Positions 51,110-59,638 are shown, numbered from the stretch's first letter. The stretch: 64,000 nt of DNA from a virus (IMGVR_UViG_3300027996_000011:31728-95727), one strand, 5' to 3'. The notes: a model not told the origin generated them from the letters alone. Program-made: numbers and translations.

Positions 51110-51295
51110 ATGCCAAAATCAAGAAATAGAAAAAATCACAAGAAAAAAGTGTCTGCACGTAAACTTAGGGTAGAGTCCCAACAAAAACAGATGATTAAAC
51201 AGTTAGAGGAAATAAAAACTAAGTACGCGGAAGAACAACAATCAAAAGAATCGGAATCTACTGGTGAGGTACCTTTTACTTTAGATAAAAAATAA
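51110..51295 (+). CDS. Small basic protein upstream of tmRNA (61 aa)
   Basis: A 61-residue protein, very basic at the start (MPKSRNRKNHKKKVSARKLR), helical in the middle (QQKQMIKQLEEIKTKYAEEQ) and acidic at the end. The basic segment suggests RNA or ribosome binding. It lies between a perfect host-type promoter and the tmRNA, with the tmRNA beginning four bases after its stop, so both are probably on one transcript cut by RNases. Whether it works with the tmRNA (as SmpB does) is unknown; it is too small to be SmpB. Confidence 0.65.
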   Translation: MPKSRNRKNHKKKVSARKLRVESQQKQMIKQLEEIKTKYAEEQQSKESESTGEVPFTLDKK

Positions 51296-51298
51296 TAT

Positions 51299-51707
51299 GG
51301 GGGTGACTGGAATTGATTGGCATCCGTCGATTAGTGTCAGCACGTCGAGCCTGAGTTAAGCTCGTAAAATCTGATTCATTTTTTTAACTGGCAAAACAAT
51401 TGCTAAGTTGGCAACTCTAGGACTTGTCCGTGAAACGTCAACAGTGGCTGTAGCGTAACTAAGTTACGATATAGCTCCACTCCTTCTAAAGAATTTAAGA
51501 TTTGTGTCTTTAGTTTTTGGAGTGTCAAATAGACAAATCGAACCCGGCAATAATTGTTCCGTCGGAAAGTTGGAGAACAATTGCGAAGGTCCCCAAGGTT
51601 GTTTATTCTATAAGGGCATTCAAAGACAAAGGAATAAACTAAACGTGTAGGATAGACGTTAGTAGAAGATGAACAAGACGGGGGTTCGATACCCCCCACC
51701 TCCACCA
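51299..51707 (+). ncRNA. ssrA: tmRNA (transfer-messenger RNA)
   Basis: A 409-base tmRNA. The acceptor stem pairs GGGGGTG (51299-51305) with CACCTCC (51697-51703), including G3-U70 at 51301/51701, the alanine identity pair, and CCA is encoded (ACCA 51704-51707). The D-domain start GACTGGAATTGATTGGCA follows. The T-arm is GGGGG-TTCGATA-CCCCC (51680-51696). GAGC...GCTCGTAAAA (51347-51369) matches the first pseudoknot and its GTAAAA tail, and GTAAC-TAA-GTTAC (51455-51467) is the hairpin that holds the tag stop. It rescues stalled ribosomes with SmpB. A terminator follows at once. Confidence 0.93.
51390..51458 (+). other. tmRNA tag reading frame (atypical, 22 codons)
   Basis: The resume codon is proposed as GGC 51390, giving a 22-residue tag that starts GKTIAK and ends TSTVAVA before TAA 51456-51458, which lies in a hairpin loop/stem as in other tmRNAs. 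Bacteroidota tags usually read GENNYALAA; the DNA here (ACTGGCAAAACAATT) looks like that start with one G missing. A rival frame from GCA 51391 stops at TAG 51418 and would end in QL. Confidence 0.55.
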
Positions 51708-51712
51708 AAAAG

Positions 51713-51737
51713 AAAAGGACCACTAGGTCCTTTTTTT
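51713..51737 (+). terminator. Terminator after tmRNA
   Basis: AAAAGGACC, loop ACTA, GGTCCTTTT, then more T residues: a nine-pair stem right after the tmRNA CCA end. It also overlaps the stop of the leftward gene at 51736, so it may serve both strands. Confidence 0.9.
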
Positions 51738-53118
51738 ATTTTAATATTTTTTCCAAACCTATTGGTTTATTTTCCAATACTTTAGATAAACCAAGTTCAC
51801 TTTCTAATTTTAAATTACCGTTACGGTCAATTATTATATCATCTTCTTTACCATCTTCACTTAACTTACCATTAATATAACTATTAAATTTAACAATTAT
51901 ATTTTCTGGTACTTTGTGTTCTGTACCACTTTCTTCATCCAACTCATCAAACATTAGTTGTTTTAATCTAATTTGTAAAATTTCTCCACTTTCCCAAGCT
52001 TGTAACCCCCCAAAATTAGAAATACAATTAGTTCCGTTTTTTTGTGTTATATCAAATTGTCCGAGAGGTGTTGATTTACTGTCTCCTTCATATATAGTTA
52101 ATTCTCTAGGTATTGAGGTTCCTTTCATACAGTGACGACTTAACATTAAGACTAAAGCGTTATTTAAATCACTTCTTAAATTATCTACTCGTTCAAAAAA
52201 TTCATTATTGTAAAAACCTGGTGCGTTAGTGATAGGTGGGTACGACCCTGTTATTGGACTGTTTTCTATTTTTTCTCTAATTCTTTTTAGCGTGTTTTTT
52301 CTTGGTGCTTTTATAGTGTGAATACCAGAATCAAGTGTTTTACCTGGACCAGCAAACACATAAGTATTTTCTAACACTATTGTTTCTTCATAAGTACAAC
52401 CAGTGTGTATGTATGTAACACCATCAATATCTACTCTAGTAGAAATTCCAGTAAAATCAGAATCGTCTAATCCTTCTGGACATGTATTCGTTTTACACCA
52501 GTAAGATGGACTAGTACTATCAAAACAACCATAAATCTTACCAACTGTTGGAGTTGTGTCTATTACCGATTCGTCTTCACTTTCGTCTTTTTCGTATTTT
52601 GGTTTAAATTTATCACATATTTGTTTCCAATACTTTAATGCTGTTTTTGGTTTAAGTGAATTTTCGTTTTTTGCATAATTTAATAGTGTTGCTTTTACGT
52701 GACAAATATATTCGAGAGTTTCTGCTTCCTTACCAGTTAAAGGTTTATAGTTGTCCTTTTCTTTATCACTTAGAGAGTCCAACGGTTCTTTCGTGGTATC
52801 CACATCAAATAATACATCCTTAAGAAGGATTCTTTTTAACTCATCTTCTAAGTTTATAAGGTTACCCCCTTTTTTCATGTAAATGTCAGCAAAAGGTAAA
52901 TTATCAGAAGATTTAGTACCATCTTCGTTTTTTAATGCATAGAACATATTATCTTCTATTCTATCACTACACGTTATACATTTTTGACTTTCTGTAAGAC
53001 TTACATTAAATTGGGTTAGTACGGTTTGTACTTCTGAACTTTGCGTCTGTTTTTCTAGATACTCTTTAATCTTATCTAGATTTTGTTCTAAAATTATACT
53101 TAACCCTTCCTTTTTCAT
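51736..53118 (-). CDS. Candidate internal virion protein (460 aa)
   Basis: A 460-residue protein starting MKKEGLSIILEQNLDKIKEY; IILE11/Q12 resembles the [I/L]xE/Q junction of other candidate packaged proteins here. The rest is charged and has several Cys (CITCSD, YGCFD, YWCKTNTCPEG). LRSDLNNALVLMLSRHCMKG and LQIRLKQLMFDELDEESG are helical. No fold is recognised. It shares one base with the 703-residue gene upstream and belongs to a four-gene leftward unit (51736-58367). Confidence 0.6.
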   Translation of the reverse strand: MKKEGLSIILEQNLDKIKEYLEKQTQSSEVQTVLTQFNVSLTESQKCITCSDRIEDNMFYALKNEDGTKSSDNLPFADIYMKKGGNLINLEDELKRILLKDVLFDVDTTKEPLDSLSDKEKDNYKPLTGKEAETLEYICHVKATLLNYAKNENSLKPKTALKYWKQICDKFKPKYEKDESEDESVIDTTPTVGKIYGCFDSTSPSYWCKTNTCPEGLDDSDFTGISTRVDIDGVTYIHTGCTYEETIVLENTYVFAGPGKTLDSGIHTIKAPRKNTLKRIREKIENSPITGSYPPITNAPGFYNNEFFERVDNLRSDLNNALVLMLSRHCMKGTSIPRELTIYEGDSKSTPLGQFDITQKNGTNCISNFGGLQAWESGEILQIRLKQLMFDELDEESGTEHKVPENIIVKFNSYINGKLSEDGKEDDIIIDRNGNLKLESELGLSKVLENKPIGLEKILK

Positions 53119-55229
53119 TATTGTCCTGGTCTTAATTTACAATTATCATCACCTCCACCAGCGGCCGCAGCAGTATCGTATATTTTCTTTAAATTATCAA
53201 AACCATCTTTTCCTTTACAATACTCAACAAAATCTGAATTAGTTTTTACGCCCGCATTGTTTAATGCTATCCCAACATCCTTACTTACAAGTGTACCACC
53301 TATCTTACAACCACCATCATTACAATTACAATCATCACTACCAGATTTACAACCAGTACCACATTTTGCTAAAGGAATAGTTACTTCAAAATCACCATCA
53401 TCATATTTTATACTTTGTGGGTACTTTAATAGATACTTCTTATTTTCTTCTACTATTTCCATCCATGTATCATAATTTACGTCTGACGTGTCTGGGTCTA
53501 AATAAGGAAGTTTATTTATTTTTGTTTTAATGTCATCCCAGGTTGCTCCTTTGAATAGAGCAGCCCACTGATTCATATTTTGCATGTCATCGTATAAACT
53601 AGCGTTAAAGTTAGTTTCGTAGTAATCGGAAATTTGTGACATTTTTAAGATATCGGTTGCGTCTTTGTCCAGTATATTTTCTACAACCTCCTCGTCTGGT
53701 CTAAAAGTACCAGCCATATCCAAAATTACTTTGGTTATAGAGGGGACACCTAGTTCAAATTTATATTCACCAACAGTGTAATCTACTTCGTCATCACCTA
53801 AAATTGTCCACCAATTACCACCCGCGGCATTATTATTTAGTGTTGCGTATAAAGCTTCAGCTAACATTTTTACAGTATTTTCATCTTGTATAGAATACCT
53901 TTTTAAAAATGCTCTACTAAATTCTACATCATTACAGGTTACAACTGTGCTTGATTTATCAGCTTCTTGTGGAGTCCCGATTACATTTCTATATAATTTA
54001 CCTGTTAATGCATCACTAACCTTATCTGTACCCACACAATTTGAGAATGACTCAATAACTGATTTAAACCATTGCACCGGTGACAGTTGTGCTATATCTT
54101 TATCCCTTATACTACGATAGGTACCAAATATCCCCACCCCTATCATTAGAGCATAGGCTGAATCCCATACTTTATCTTTTGTTTTAATATTTCTGTTAAA
54201 TATTTTCGTAACATAGTTATACAAACCTTTTAAGACTGCACCTCCCATAACATAGTTATAGAATCCGGAAAGTAGTATTTCACCAGTTATTACTTTAAAC
54301 CACTGCTTATTTCCTACTACATTACCATACTTAATATTTCTAAACACTTTCATTGGGTCTACCGCTTTAGTTAAAAAACTAAAGTATTTTTCTAATGATT
54401 CACCTTCTTTACTTAGTAGTATACCTAAGTCATTTATTAACCTACTAGTTTTTTCCAACCCTAGAGTGTCTGCTACAGTTTCTATTAACTCATCGATTGT
54501 ATCTTTGTATTGAGCATATTTAACTCTTTTTGTAAAATCTGAACTAGACATTAAAGCTTTTTTTATAATTTTGGTAAATTGTGGGTTTGCTCCCATTAAA
54601 GCTATTATTGCTTTTTTAAGTCCGTCTGTTAACGGACCTCCTTTTAAGAAGGATTGTAGACTTCTCATAAATTCTTCTACAGTACTTATGGAACCATTTG
54701 TTACCTGCTTAAAGTATGATTCTAGTTCGTTAGTTGGTAGTCTTAGAAATGGTGGTATGGAGTAATATTCAGTATTATTCTCCACAATCTCTCTGTAAGT
54801 TTTTTCGTCTATTAATTGGTCTGGCTGGTTTGGAACTACTCGGTAGTAGTCCGTTTCTATTGCAATTTTTTCTCCCTGTTTGGTTGCTATCGTGGCTGAG
54901 TCCTTACCAAGTTCCTCACCTAACTCATTAAAATATCTAGTTATTGTCTTAATTTCAGTTCCTTTTTGTATTATCTCATTCCATTCGTCTTTACCCTTAG
55001 CAAAAATAATCAAGTCATCAAATTTGTTTAAGAAACTAGGTATCACACCATCAGTTTCAAAACCTAAATCATCCATGATTTTTACTAGTCCTTGTGGTGT
55101 TATAGCATCATCTAAAACTTTATTAATAATTTTAGCCTCAACTTGTTCCGATAATATATTACTAGAACTATTAACCATTATTTGGTTGATTCTATATAAC
55201 TCTTCGTTTAATGTTTTTTTACCTCGCAT
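53118..55229 (-). CDS. Candidate internal virion/ejection protein (703 aa)
   Basis: A 703-residue protein starting MRGKKTLNEELYRINQIMVN, with NILSE28/QVEAK as a possible prohead-protease cut. Long helical regions follow. The middle contains ILLSGFYNYVMGGAVLKGLY and DSAYALMIGVGIFGTYRSIR, moderately hydrophobic segments that could insert into a membrane. The C-terminus has a Cys/Gly/Asp patch, CGTGCKSGSDDCNCNDGGCK, possibly metal-binding. Large proteins with such segments are typical of phage-injected head proteins. Function inferred from layout only. It overlaps the 817-aa gene by 11 bases. Confidence 0.55.
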   Translation of the reverse strand: MRGKKTLNEELYRINQIMVNSSSNILSEQVEAKIINKVLDDAITPQGLVKIMDDLGFETDGVIPSFLNKFDDLIIFAKGKDEWNEIIQKGTEIKTITRYFNELGEELGKDSATIATKQGEKIAIETDYYRVVPNQPDQLIDEKTYREIVENNTEYYSIPPFLRLPTNELESYFKQVTNGSISTVEEFMRSLQSFLKGGPLTDGLKKAIIALMGANPQFTKIIKKALMSSSDFTKRVKYAQYKDTIDELIETVADTLGLEKTSRLINDLGILLSKEGESLEKYFSFLTKAVDPMKVFRNIKYGNVVGNKQWFKVITGEILLSGFYNYVMGGAVLKGLYNYVTKIFNRNIKTKDKVWDSAYALMIGVGIFGTYRSIRDKDIAQLSPVQWFKSVIESFSNCVGTDKVSDALTGKLYRNVIGTPQEADKSSTVVTCNDVEFSRAFLKRYSIQDENTVKMLAEALYATLNNNAAGGNWWTILGDDEVDYTVGEYKFELGVPSITKVILDMAGTFRPDEEVVENILDKDATDILKMSQISDYYETNFNASLYDDMQNMNQWAALFKGATWDDIKTKINKLPYLDPDTSDVNYDTWMEIVEENKKYLLKYPQSIKYDDGDFEVTIPLAKCGTGCKSGSDDCNCNDGGCKIGGTLVSKDVGIALNNAGVKTNSDFVEYCKGKDGFDNLKKIYDTAAAAGGGDDNCKLRPGQ

Positions 55230-57672
55230 ACTTCAGTTTTAATTGTTCTTCTCTTTGATTAATTTCTTCTTTCTTATTTATAAATACTTGGTCAGTATCC
55301 ATTAATAAATCTATCATCGTATCTAAATCATCCTCGTTACCACTATAAATACCTTTTAGTATTTTTTCAAGTTCTATTTCTCCTTTTTCTAAGTCATTGT
55401 CACCAAGTGTGAACAACCAATATTCCAATATTTCTTCATCTTCTGCATGGGCTTCTATTGTAGCTCTCCATAAACCATTAATATTATCAGTATAAGCGTT
55501 ATTTATTTCTTCAACAATTTCATTCACCTCTACTATTGAGAGGTCCTCACCCTCAACATTTACGGTAATTTCAGTACCATCATCAGATACGGTTACATCA
55601 CCATCAATTTCTTGGTTTAATATATCCTCTAATTCTCGTACTTCATCTAGGTTTTTACTCATAAAATTCTTTTGTAGGACAGCAAATAAAGTACATGTAG
55701 CACTTTCACCTATTTGTTCGGAGTCCAACTTAATTTTTATTGTTTTTAGTCCCACTATAGGTGCAGTATTTGATGCGACTGCAAGTGTGTCCAATAACAC
55801 ATTTTTACCATTTATATTTAAAGTTAAATCGAAACAACTTACTGTGTTTTTTATAGCAACACCCGCTAAAGTCGCTAAAATCATTTTAAATGGTACACCT
55901 AAATTATATTTCATTTTACCAACAAAACTTCTCCAAGCTTTTCTATTTGCAAATAATACTGATGACAGTTCATCTGCCCCTTTACTAAACTCAGTATAAG
56001 GTAAATTTTGTGTAGATTTTTTAAATGCTGGATTAAGTCTTCTTAAAGCATGAAATTCAACAACGTCTAGTGTTGAGAATCTTTTTAGAAAATCTATACT
56101 GGTTTTAGTATCTATATCCAACAATTTCATCATTTCCTCTTTGTTTTCTTTTAAAGCCTTAAACACTACCTGGCCATTTTTACCATATTTCGCAACCATC
56201 GATTTTTTACCATTTTCTAAACCATATGTTAAAATTTTAGCTAATTTTTTATCACTAATTTTAGCCACTTTAATAATATTTGATAGTTTTAGTACTTTTA
56301 AGAATGGTATAGTTTCTAATGCTATACCTAACACACCCCAGGCTGTTTGTCCTTGATGTAAGTCAAAAGCACCACTTGCTACACCCATTCCTGTAGATAA
56401 AGCTATTAGTGCAACCCCAACCGGTGCACCAACACCTGTAGCGGTAAGTACGAAACCTACGACTACCATCGCAACTGAAACCATATCCCACCAAAATTGA
56501 ATTTCGTCTTCTTCTTCTATTGTCATTTCTCTTTGTTCGAACTCACTTTCTGTTTTATCCATCCAGTCACTTTTTTCCTTTTCACTCATCGAGTCCCAAT
56601 TTTCTGGTCTTTCCTCGATAAACGCAAATACATCTCCAAATTTTTCCCTAATGTCTACCTCTTCATTTGATAGGGATTTTTTTCCAACACCAAACCCACA
56701 ATTTGTTTGTAGTAACATCTCAGCAAAATTTCTCATATCTTTAAAATAACGTCTATGTTGTTCTTCGTTAAGTGGGTAAGATTCAGATTCTTCTTTTTTA
56801 CCTCCAACCATATAAGCCCACTGTCCTGAGTTATAATCTTTTTCTTGGTTGTTAGTTCTATTCTTTATATAATTGGATACTAACTTTAGTACGTCATAAT
56901 CGTTAGAATCGGATAATTTTTTTTGTAATGCTTGTAATGTTTGTTCTTTACCACTATACCAATCTTTTTTATTAACACCTAAATCTTTTCCTGTTTTTGT
57001 GGAATAAGCTTTTTGTAGGTACATTAGGACTTTTGGTTTTACATTTTCTGGTATTTCAGCATCACCCACCAGATAAGGTCTACAAAAATATTTTGTATTC
57101 ATTTTTTCTCCACCCTCAAAAGCAAAAAGTGAGGGTATAACAACTTGACTGTCATCAACCTCAAACCCTGACATTTCATGTGTACCATCTAAAGCTAAAC
57201 CTGTTTTACAATTTATTTTTTTACCTGTTTGTCGATTAAAACAAACCTCTACTTCACCCAACATTACTGTTTTAATACCTGGTATGTACTGGTATAGTGC
57301 TTGTCCTTCAGCAATAGCATTATTTCTAAAAAAACCTTCTTTAGCGTTAAAGGGGTATAGATAACCTTGTAAATATATTTTAACTCTGGATGGTAATTTT
57401 TCATAGGTTGTATGAGGAATAACCGAAAATGGTTGTATGCCTAACTTTGTCAAAGCATTTTTAACCCCACTATCTAAATTTTGCCAAGCTTTCATAGCTT
57501 CTTCTTTAGTTCCACCATAACTTTTGATTGGTTCACTGGCTTTTACCGTAAGGTAAGAAAATTGAGGTTCTGTTTGTTCTTTTATTCTTTGAGCACGAAA
57601 TTCCATAATAGTTTCAGCTATAAACTTTACCATTTCGTGATGTGGTAATTGTATTTTTTTCTTTTTTACCAT
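55219..57672 (-). CDS. Large candidate ejection protein with glycine-rich membrane hairpin (817 aa)
   Basis: An 817-residue protein. The N-terminus MVKKKKIQLPHHEMVKFIAE leads to QRIKE32/QTEPQ, a possible prohead-protease cut. Residues about 390-430 form two hydrophobic, Gly/Ala-rich segments (MVSVAMVVVGFVLTATGVGA and PVGVALIALSTGMGVASGAF) like the membrane hairpins of pore-forming toxins and injected phage proteins. A helical region with KLSNIIKVAKISDKKLAKIL follows, and the C-terminal third is highly acidic. No enzymatic motif is seen. It may form part of the DNA or protein path across the cell envelope. Confidence 0.55.
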   Translation of the reverse strand: MVKKKKIQLPHHEMVKFIAETIMEFRAQRIKEQTEPQFSYLTVKASEPIKSYGGTKEEAMKAWQNLDSGVKNALTKLGIQPFSVIPHTTYEKLPSRVKIYLQGYLYPFNAKEGFFRNNAIAEGQALYQYIPGIKTVMLGEVEVCFNRQTGKKINCKTGLALDGTHEMSGFEVDDSQVVIPSLFAFEGGEKMNTKYFCRPYLVGDAEIPENVKPKVLMYLQKAYSTKTGKDLGVNKKDWYSGKEQTLQALQKKLSDSNDYDVLKLVSNYIKNRTNNQEKDYNSGQWAYMVGGKKEESESYPLNEEQHRRYFKDMRNFAEMLLQTNCGFGVGKKSLSNEEVDIREKFGDVFAFIEERPENWDSMSEKEKSDWMDKTESEFEQREMTIEEEDEIQFWWDMVSVAMVVVGFVLTATGVGAPVGVALIALSTGMGVASGAFDLHQGQTAWGVLGIALETIPFLKVLKLSNIIKVAKISDKKLAKILTYGLENGKKSMVAKYGKNGQVVFKALKENKEEMMKLLDIDTKTSIDFLKRFSTLDVVEFHALRRLNPAFKKSTQNLPYTEFSKGADELSSVLFANRKAWRSFVGKMKYNLGVPFKMILATLAGVAIKNTVSCFDLTLNINGKNVLLDTLAVASNTAPIVGLKTIKIKLDSEQIGESATCTLFAVLQKNFMSKNLDEVRELEDILNQEIDGDVTVSDDGTEITVNVEGEDLSIVEVNEIVEEINNAYTDNINGLWRATIEAHAEDEEILEYWLFTLGDNDLEKGEIELEKILKGIYSGNEDDLDTMIDLLMDTDQVFINKKEEINQREEQLKLKYAR

Positions 57673-58367
57673 AGTGGGTTTCCTTTTCCTCTTGTTGTTT
57701 GGTAAGAGTCACCCCATTTAGTATTTGCTACTTGGTTGGCTACTCCTCTGGCTATACCAGAATCCCAAACACCAACTGAAGCTGTACCAGCACCAGCACC
57801 ATCATCTGACTCACCACTCTCAGTCCCTTCCTGTTCACCCAGTTCATACCCTAATTCCATATTATATTCATCAGAAGAGTCCATATAACTATCTTCAGGA
57901 CCATCACTATTAAAATTATAACCTTTTTTAATTTTAGAGTAGTTAGTTGGGGCTTCTTCAAAACCTTCACCATCTAATTCGGGTTGTGAACCTAAGGCTC
58001 CTTTACTATTAAAATCGTAACTTGACACGTCATCTGTGTCTGGGTATCCACCCTGTAGTCCAGACATGATATCCTCCTCAATAGTACCACCACAAGACAT
58101 TTGTTTTTCTTCTACTTCATCATAATCAAAAGAATTTACAACACTATCTATGTTGTCAGCCATTTGGGCGATTTTAGATTCCATCCAGTCATCTAATTCT
58201 TCACCTTTATCTAACCTATCATACATACTCTGAGATTTTTTAGCTATATTGTAAAGCTGACTTTTAGCCATATATGACTTTTGGTGGTTACCTTCTTTTA
58301 ATGGTTCTTTCTGTGAAATACCCATTATTTCTTTTACACGATTTATTTGTTCTTGTATTTTTGGCAT
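57666..58367 (-). CDS. Acidic candidate head protein (233 aa)
   Basis: A 233-residue protein starting MPKIQEQINRVKEIMGISQK, ending its leader in PLKE25/GNHQ. A basic helical part (MAKSQLYNIAKKSQSMYDRL) and a Gly/Ser/Asp/Tyr-rich disordered half follow (YNFNSDGPEDSYMDSSDEYN), ending in a Gly/Ala stretch. The first 20 residues resemble those of the protein at 62653 (INRxxEIMG), so they may share a targeting signal. First gene of its unit, with late-type motif 13 bases before ATG. Confidence 0.6.
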   Translation of the reverse strand: MPKIQEQINRVKEIMGISQKEPLKEGNHQKSYMAKSQLYNIAKKSQSMYDRLDKGEELDDWMESKIAQMADNIDSVVNSFDYDEVEEKQMSCGGTIEEDIMSGLQGGYPDTDDVSSYDFNSKGALGSQPELDGEGFEEAPTNYSKIKKGYNFNSDGPEDSYMDSSDEYNMELGYELGEQEGTESGESDDGAGAGTASVGVWDSGIARGVANQVANTKWGDSYQTTRGKGNPLW

Positions 58368-58380
58368 AACTAGTTCTTTA

Positions 58381-58390
58381 TATAAATATA
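58381..58390 (-). promoter_or_regulatory. Putative late promoter motif TATATTTATA
   Basis: In the coding direction TATATTTATA, then 13 bases to ATG 58367; a second overlapping TATATTTAT lies just upstream. Probably drives the four-gene unit down to 51736. Confidence 0.57.
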
Positions 58391-58423
58391 AATATACCGA
58401 TATTGGTGTTAAAGCCTATGTTT

Positions 58424-58702
58424 TTACCCTTCTAAAACATCAGGATTATCTTCGATATATCGATTTAACCCTTCTTGTAGTTCTAATGTGTCTACATTTT
58501 TTTGTATCGTTACAGTTGAGGTGTAGTCTTCTTCGTAATCTACCCAATCTACATTATCAAATAATTCACAATATTCTTCTAAATCATCTAAAAATATTTC
58601 TAGGTTTATTAATTTTTTTGTGTCTTTTTCCGAATATAATAATTCTACAAAAATGCTACCTCTATAGTCATCTATTGTGTGGGAAATAATTTCTTCTACC
58701 AT
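58424..58702 (-). CDS. Small acidic protein (92 aa)
   Basis: A 92-residue acidic alpha/beta protein starting MVEEIISHTIDDYRGSIFVE, with LEIFLDDLEEYCELFDNVDW. Not recognised. It lies between two candidate head proteins but lacks both the leader and a clear late motif. Could be an anti-host or regulatory protein. Confidence 0.6.
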   Translation of the reverse strand: MVEEIISHTIDDYRGSIFVELLYSEKDTKKLINLEIFLDDLEEYCELFDNVDWVDYEEDYTSTVTIQKNVDTLELQEGLNRYIEDNPDVLEG

Positions 58703-58749
58703 AATATAAAATCTTTGTTGATTAAATATTAGGTTAAGTGTGAAAAGTA

Positions 58750-59163
58750 CTAGAGTCTACGTGATTTTAACCAGAAAATTTCTCTACCAGCTCTAGTTTC
58801 TAAAGCTCTTAGTTTTTGTTTAGATTTTCTTAGTTCTGAATTTTCGTTTTTTTCCAGGTCGGCCATTAAAAAAGAAACAAACTCTAACATATCTGCATTT
58901 AATTCTTCTACGTATTGTACTCTAGATTGCAGTTGTGTAATTTGTTCTTCCATTAAACCAACTATTTCTTCTGGTGAAAGAATTTGTTCTATTTCATCTT
59001 CCAAATCAGATAAAGTATTTTCATCTTCTAAATCCTCATCACCCATATCTACATCCAGGTCATCCATATTAAATAAAGTTTCATCAGCATCCATATCCTG
59101 TTCTAATATGTTTTTGATAACTTTTGTTAATTCTTCTTCCGATAGTGTTATTTTTTTTGCCAT
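58750..59163 (-). CDS. Acidic coiled-coil protein with capsid-targeting-like leader (137 aa)
   Basis: A 137-residue protein. MAKKITLSEEELTKVIKNIL-E21/Q is the clearest example of the short amphipathic leader in this window. An acidic region (DMDADETLFNMDDLDVDMGD) and a long coiled coil (VGLMEEQITQLQSRVQYVEE, then LMADLEKNENSELRKSKQKL) follow, ending basic (GREIFWLKSRRL). A late-type motif lies 13 bases before ATG. Probably a packaged or scaffold protein; no named family. Confidence 0.65.
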   Translation of the reverse strand: MAKKITLSEEELTKVIKNILEQDMDADETLFNMDDLDVDMGDEDLEDENTLSDLEDEIEQILSPEEIVGLMEEQITQLQSRVQYVEELNADMLEFVSFLMADLEKNENSELRKSKQKLRALETRAGREIFWLKSRRL

Positions 59164-59176
59164 AATCTTTTTTTTA

Positions 59177-59186
59177 TATAAATATA
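59177..59186 (-). promoter_or_regulatory. Putative late promoter motif TATATTTATA
   Basis: In the coding direction TATATTTATA then 13 bases to ATG 59163. Divergent from the host-type promoter at 59199-59229. Confidence 0.57.
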
Positions 59187-59198
59187 CAGATAATTATA

Positions 59199-59229
59199 TT
59201 TGGTATGTGTTTTATTTTTGTTACCTTTG
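59199..59229 (+). promoter_or_regulatory. Bacteroidota-type promoter (-33/-7), four bases before a GTG
   Basis: TTTG (59199-59202), an exact 19-base spacer, TACCTTTG (59222-59229), then TGGG and GTG 59234. Perfect consensus with room only for a leaderless or near-leaderless transcript. Confidence 0.72.
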
Positions 59230-59233
59230 TGGG

Positions 59234-59395
59234 GTGAAAGAAAAACTTAAAACACATAAACTGATTGGGGTCTCTAGTAGTGACCAAATAAAATTAGTTA
59301 GTGTTGGTAAATTAAAACAACGAGGTTTGGCTCATGTGGCTTACTGGAGTATGGGTAAAACTTATTTTTGGGTAAAACGTGGAAATAAAATTTAA
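59234..59395 (+). CDS. Small protein with leaderless-type GTG start (53 aa)
   Basis: A 53-residue basic protein, VKEKLKTHKLIGVSSSDQIK at the start and YWSMGKTYFWVKRGNKI at the end. GTG 59234 is chosen because it lies four bases after a perfect host-type promoter; an upstream extension of the frame would start within the divergent gene. Function unknown; probably an early gene. A 12-base gap separates it from the next gene. Confidence 0.6.
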   Translation: MKEKLKTHKLIGVSSSDQIKLVSVGKLKQRGLAHVAYWSMGKTYFWVKRGNKI

Positions 59396-59407
59396 ATAAC
59401 TAAAACT

Positions 59408-59605
59408 ATGGGACATTACGAAGATTTATTTTATGAAATACATGATGATATTAAGAGCAAAGGACTAAATAAGGAATTTCAAGCTCAATTAGAAAAAATG
59501 AAACACCAACCTAAACACCAATATAAGGAAGTTAGGGATAGGTGGAGTTATGCTCACAATAAAGTTACTACCAAATCTATAAGCAATAAAAAAGCCCTGA
59601 ATTAA
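59408..59605 (+). CDS. Small helical charged protein (65 aa)
   Basis: A 65-residue protein, MGHYEDLFYEIHDDIKSKGL, rich in Lys/His/Gln with two helices and a basic end. Not recognised. Follows the 53-aa gene on the same likely transcript. Its last codons form part of the terminator stem at 59588-59617, an economical overlap. Confidence 0.6.
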   Translation: MGHYEDLFYEIHDDIKSKGLNKEFQAQLEKMKHQPKHQYKEVRDRWSYAHNKVTTKSISNKKALN

Positions 59606-59617
59606 CAGAGCTTTTTT
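59588..59617. terminator. Bidirectional terminator
   Basis: AAAAAAGCCCTG, loop AATTAA, CAGAGCTTTTTT, with one C-A mismatch. It overlaps the end of the rightward 65-aa gene and serves the leftward outer-membrane protein gene as well. Confidence 0.82.
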
Positions 59618-59638
59618 ATTAATAAGTAATTTAGTTAC

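Noticed and set aside
51391-51420. Alternative tmRNA tag frame starting GCA and stopping at TAG 51418
   Set aside because: It would give a nine-codon tag ending in QL, and its stop lies outside the hairpin where tmRNA stops normally sit. Kept only as a second choice.
51403-51723. 106-residue leftward open frame across the tmRNA
   Set aside because: It lies on the antisense strand of a well-supported tmRNA and its sequence is the translation of its structured parts; no start context or homology pattern.
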